The position numbers and the translations under genes were made by a program. Positions 61,961 through 64,000 of a stretch of DNA of 64,000 bases are shown here, in pieces. Below the pieces are notes generated by a model, which had not been told where the DNA came from, ran no database searches, and saw only the letters and a list, made by a program, of their open reading frames with translations. Within the stretch, counting starts at the first letter, position 1. Each line of letters begins with the position of its first letter. This DNA comes from Desulfurococcales archaeon (GTDB taxonomy: Archaea; Thermoproteota; Thermoprotei_A; Sulfolobales; Desulfurococcaceae): contig JALVYU010000031.1 of NCBI GenBank assembly GCA_027022365.1, positions 62,001-126,000 on the forward strand, read 5' to 3'.

Positions 61961-64000
61961 TTAATCTCGTTGTAAAAGCTTCTTCGAGGAAACGATAAGA
62001 TCAGCGGCTATGACCTGTCCGAAAGCTATACCTCCATCTCCTAGCGGTGTCTTCCTGGGCAGGAATACCCTGTCGGCCGCGCTGCGTATGCCCCTAACGA
62101 TCAACGAGTTTACTCCCGCACCTCCAGACACGACTATTCCGTCACACCCATACTTCTCACAAATAATCATGGCTGCTTCGCCGAGCGCGTGTCCGAGAAC
62201 ATACTGTACCGTGTATGCTATTCTCCCGCGGCTATAGCTATGATTATACAGGAGATCAATAGCGGACTCTATGATTGGATCTGTGTCAATTATGATCTTA
62301 CCATTATCAGAGATGATCTCCGCACTTACGTCTTTAATTGGAGGGGGCTTGGAATTATTCTCGAGCATGATCGCTGGTTCTCCCTCATATGTCCTTTCCC
62401 AGCATATTCTAAGCAATGAGCTTACAGCGTCCAGAAACCTACCAGTACTCGTTGTAAAGATACTGTGCCCCATCTCGATGAGTCGAGAGACTGCCTTATA
62501 TTCTTTCAGCCCCCCTGATACAAGGTCTTCTAGGCCAAGCCTCTTAACTATTGTATTTGCCTCTACACCGTATATGTCGAGAAGAATGCTGTAGAGGTAT
62601 CTCGCCGGATACACCACGTCTCTTTCGCCAGTGATCCTGTGTGGTTTTAGATGTCCCGCTCTCTCATACCATGGGCTACGCGTGTCGAACACTATGATCT
62701 CCCCTCCCCATATGCCCCCATCATCACCATAGCCTGTCCCATCAATAGCTATCCCAACAATAATTCCCTCTAACCCGACATCATAAGCCGCACCAAGAAC
62801 ATGTGCGTAGTGGTGCTGGACAGGGATAGCATCTAGATCTTCCTCCTCAGCATAGCGCTTGGCTAGCCCACTGCTAAGGTAGCCGGGATGCTTATCATAC
62901 GCTATAACGGGTCTCTCTACCCTATAGGCTCTCCTTAGAAAACCTATCTCGTACAGGAGATCCTCCTGCGCCCTTGGATGATCCATGTCCCCGATATAGG
63001 GTGTTAGAACTATTTTGTCCTCGAAACCAATCGCTGCAGCATTGGACTGGTCTGCACCGAAGCCAATTATCTCGCGTGAAAGACTCCTTTTAATCCTTAT
63101 CCAGAGGGGTGCATAGCCCCTGCTCCTCCTGATAAATACTGGTTCCCCATCAGTGAATCTCATCACACTATCATCGACACGATGAACTATCTCTCTGTCA
63201 TGGACGAGAAAATAATCGGCTATTCCTGAGAGCTTTTCCTTCACGCATTCTTCGTCTCTGCACATGGGTTCTCCATGGATGTTACCGCTCGTCATTATAG
63301 CGAACCGGTCCCGGGTTTCCATGAGGAATAGATAATGGAGACCAGTATAGGCGCGGAATACTCCCTCGTATGCCATCCCTGGGCTTACGAGCTTGCTTAC
63401 GGGCGTATCTTTTCTCTTAGGAAGCAATAGTATTGGGGCCTGAGGTGATTCTAGAAGCCTCCGGGCCTTCTCGTCTAGATAAACGAGTTTCTCAGCTATA
63501 ACAGTATCAAGCACCATTACGGCGAATGGTTTGTGAGGCCTCTTTTTCCTCTCACGAAGCCTCCTAACTATGTCGTCATCACTTGCTAGTGCAGCTAGGT
63601 GATAGCCTCCAAGCCCCTTGATCGCGACAATGTATCCGTCGTCTAGGATTTTTGCTGCTTCTCTTATCGGATCCTGTGCCCTTACTTCGTCCCAATTACT
63701 ATCGTAGAGTTTGAGTCTGGGGCCGTCCACTGGACAGCTGATTCCCTGGGCATGATATCTTCGAGTGTTTCCTAGATCACTGTATTCTTTCAAGCACTCA
63801 GGGCAGAGCCTGTATTTCTTCATGCTCGTGTTTACGCGATCATACGGTATATCATACATCATCGAGTATCTTGGGCCGCACCAAGCACAGCTGTTGAAAG
63901 CGTATCTATACCTCCTGTTGCCCGGGTCGAGTATTTCTCTTAGACAATCGCTACATATTGCAAAGTCTGGTGGAATGTTGCTTCTTCTGATGAGCTTCCT
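61961..64000 (-). CDS. hypF: [NiFe] hydrogenase maturation protein HypF, N terminus outside the window
   Basis: Carbamoyltransferase that supplies the CN ligands of the NiFe site. The frame is open to the window edge; 679 residues are visible, lacking the N-terminal acylphosphatase domain. In order: zinc-finger domain (CSDC, CAWC, CPEC and then CPVD, where a fourth CxxC is usual), YrdC-like domain (TSGNIHGEPMCRDEECVKEK), and Kae1-like domain (VQHHYAHVLGAAYDV, IAIDGTGYGDDG, VVSGGAGVNSLIVRGI). The last zinc ligand reads Asp instead of Cys. It is the only hyp gene in the window, immediately upstream of mbh. Confidence 0.93.
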   Translation of the reverse strand, partial: RKLIRRSNIPPDFAICSDCLREILDPGNRRYRYAFNSCAWCGPRYSMMYDIPYDRVNTSMKKYRLCPECLKEYSDLGNTRRYHAQGISCPVDGPRLKLYDSNWDEVRAQDPIREAAKILDDGYIVAIKGLGGYHLAALASDDDIVRRLRERKKRPHKPFAVMVLDTVIAEKLVYLDEKARRLLESPQAPILLLPKRKDTPVSKLVSPGMAYEGVFRAYTGLHYLFLMETRDRFAIMTSGNIHGEPMCRDEECVKEKLSGIADYFLVHDREIVHRVDDSVMRFTDGEPVFIRRSRGYAPLWIRIKRSLSREIIGFGADQSNAAAIGFEDKIVLTPYIGDMDHPRAQEDLLYEIGFLRRAYRVERPVIAYDKHPGYLSSGLAKRYAEEEDLDAIPVQHHYAHVLGAAYDVGLEGIIVGIAIDGTGYGDDGGIWGGEIIVFDTRSPWYERAGHLKPHRITGERDVVYPARYLYSILLDIYGVEANTIVKRLGLEDLVSGGLKEYKAVSRLIEMGHSIFTTSTGRFLDAVSSLLRICWERTYEGEPAIMLENNSKPPPIKDVSAEIISDNGKIIIDTDPIIESAIDLLYNHSYSRGRIAYTVQYVLGHALGEAAMIICEKYGCDGIVVSGGAGVNSLIVRGIRSAADRVFLPRKTPLGDGGIAFGQVIAADLIVSSKKLLQRD

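Noticed and set aside
1-64000. tRNA, rRNA, CRISPR arrays, complete insertion sequences, prophage
   Set aside because: No T-loop-like sequences with acceptor stems were found in intergenic regions, no regular short repeats with spacers, no transposase or integrase reading frames.

Overview
The window looks like chromosomal DNA of a hyperthermophilic crenarchaeon, most likely of the order Desulfurococcales; I do not assign a genus. Reasons: archaeal core enzymes (class I lysyl-tRNA synthetase, archaeal NMN adenylyltransferase, archaeal-type phosphoglycerate mutases, TldD/TldE), archaeal regulators (TrmB, Tfx, DUF134), a type IV pilus locus with class III signal peptides, a membrane-bound Mbh-type [NiFe] hydrogenase, frequent GTG/TTG starts, TATA-box promoters with short leaders, and dense packing with many ATGA/GTGA overlaps. 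No rRNA, tRNA, CRISPR array, complete insertion sequence or prophage was recognised. No gene-free stretch exceeds 300 bases; the longest is 39124-39414.

Layout. 1-510: end of a V4R-like protein cut by the window edge. 665-10493: archaeal type IV pilus locus, with the assembly ATPase divergent from a TadC-like platform protein, a coupled run of pilin-like surface proteins including a DUF2341 adhesin, then a separately promoted major pilin. 10480-19543: a K+ channel, small regulators, an HD phosphohydrolase, a flavin-reductase-like protein, a cluster of unknown genes (15245-17135), an M50 protease and NMN adenylyltransferase. 19551-26503: biotin ligase, TldD/TldE, a DUF1998 helicase and a dUTPase-like protein. 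26604-36775: a NifX-like/DUF134 pair, two phosphoglycerate mutase paralogues, a TrmB/KaiC-like pair divergent from a DASS transporter with a membrane-anchored partner, an MBL-fold protein lacking a normal start codon, and three Trp/Tyr/Pro-rich small proteins. 36883-39867: MoeA with a Tfx regulator, then two unknown genes. 39893-53634: second HD phosphohydrolase, LysRS-I, a large surface C25 protease with a coiled-coil stalk, Fe-dependent alcohol dehydrogenase, LeuRS, an amino-acid permease and a thioredoxin-CcdA fusion. 53650-64000 (minus strand): HypF (cut by the window edge), then a 13-gene mbh cluster in which the hydrogenase module precedes the Mrp antiporter module.

How it fits together. 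The picture is a fermentative, probably peptide-using anaerobe that disposes of reductant as H2 through an ion-pumping Mbh complex matured by HypF, attaches by type IV pili, and carries a surface-anchored protease and an amino-acid permease. MoeA next to Tfx suggests Mo/W-enzyme metabolism.

The most original signals are regulatory. Two 20-bp TTTTCACT-type palindromes lie exactly 63 bp apart in front of the DASS operon, opposite TrmB and a degenerate KaiC-like protein. A shared TGTGC-N4-GCNCA element sits at both the NifX-like gene and the Trp/Tyr-rich protein cluster 9 kb away. A perfect 8-1-8 palindrome abuts the NMN adenylyltransferase promoter. A conserved MBL-fold gene appears to start at ACG. 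All identifications are from reading the sequence; no database search was run.
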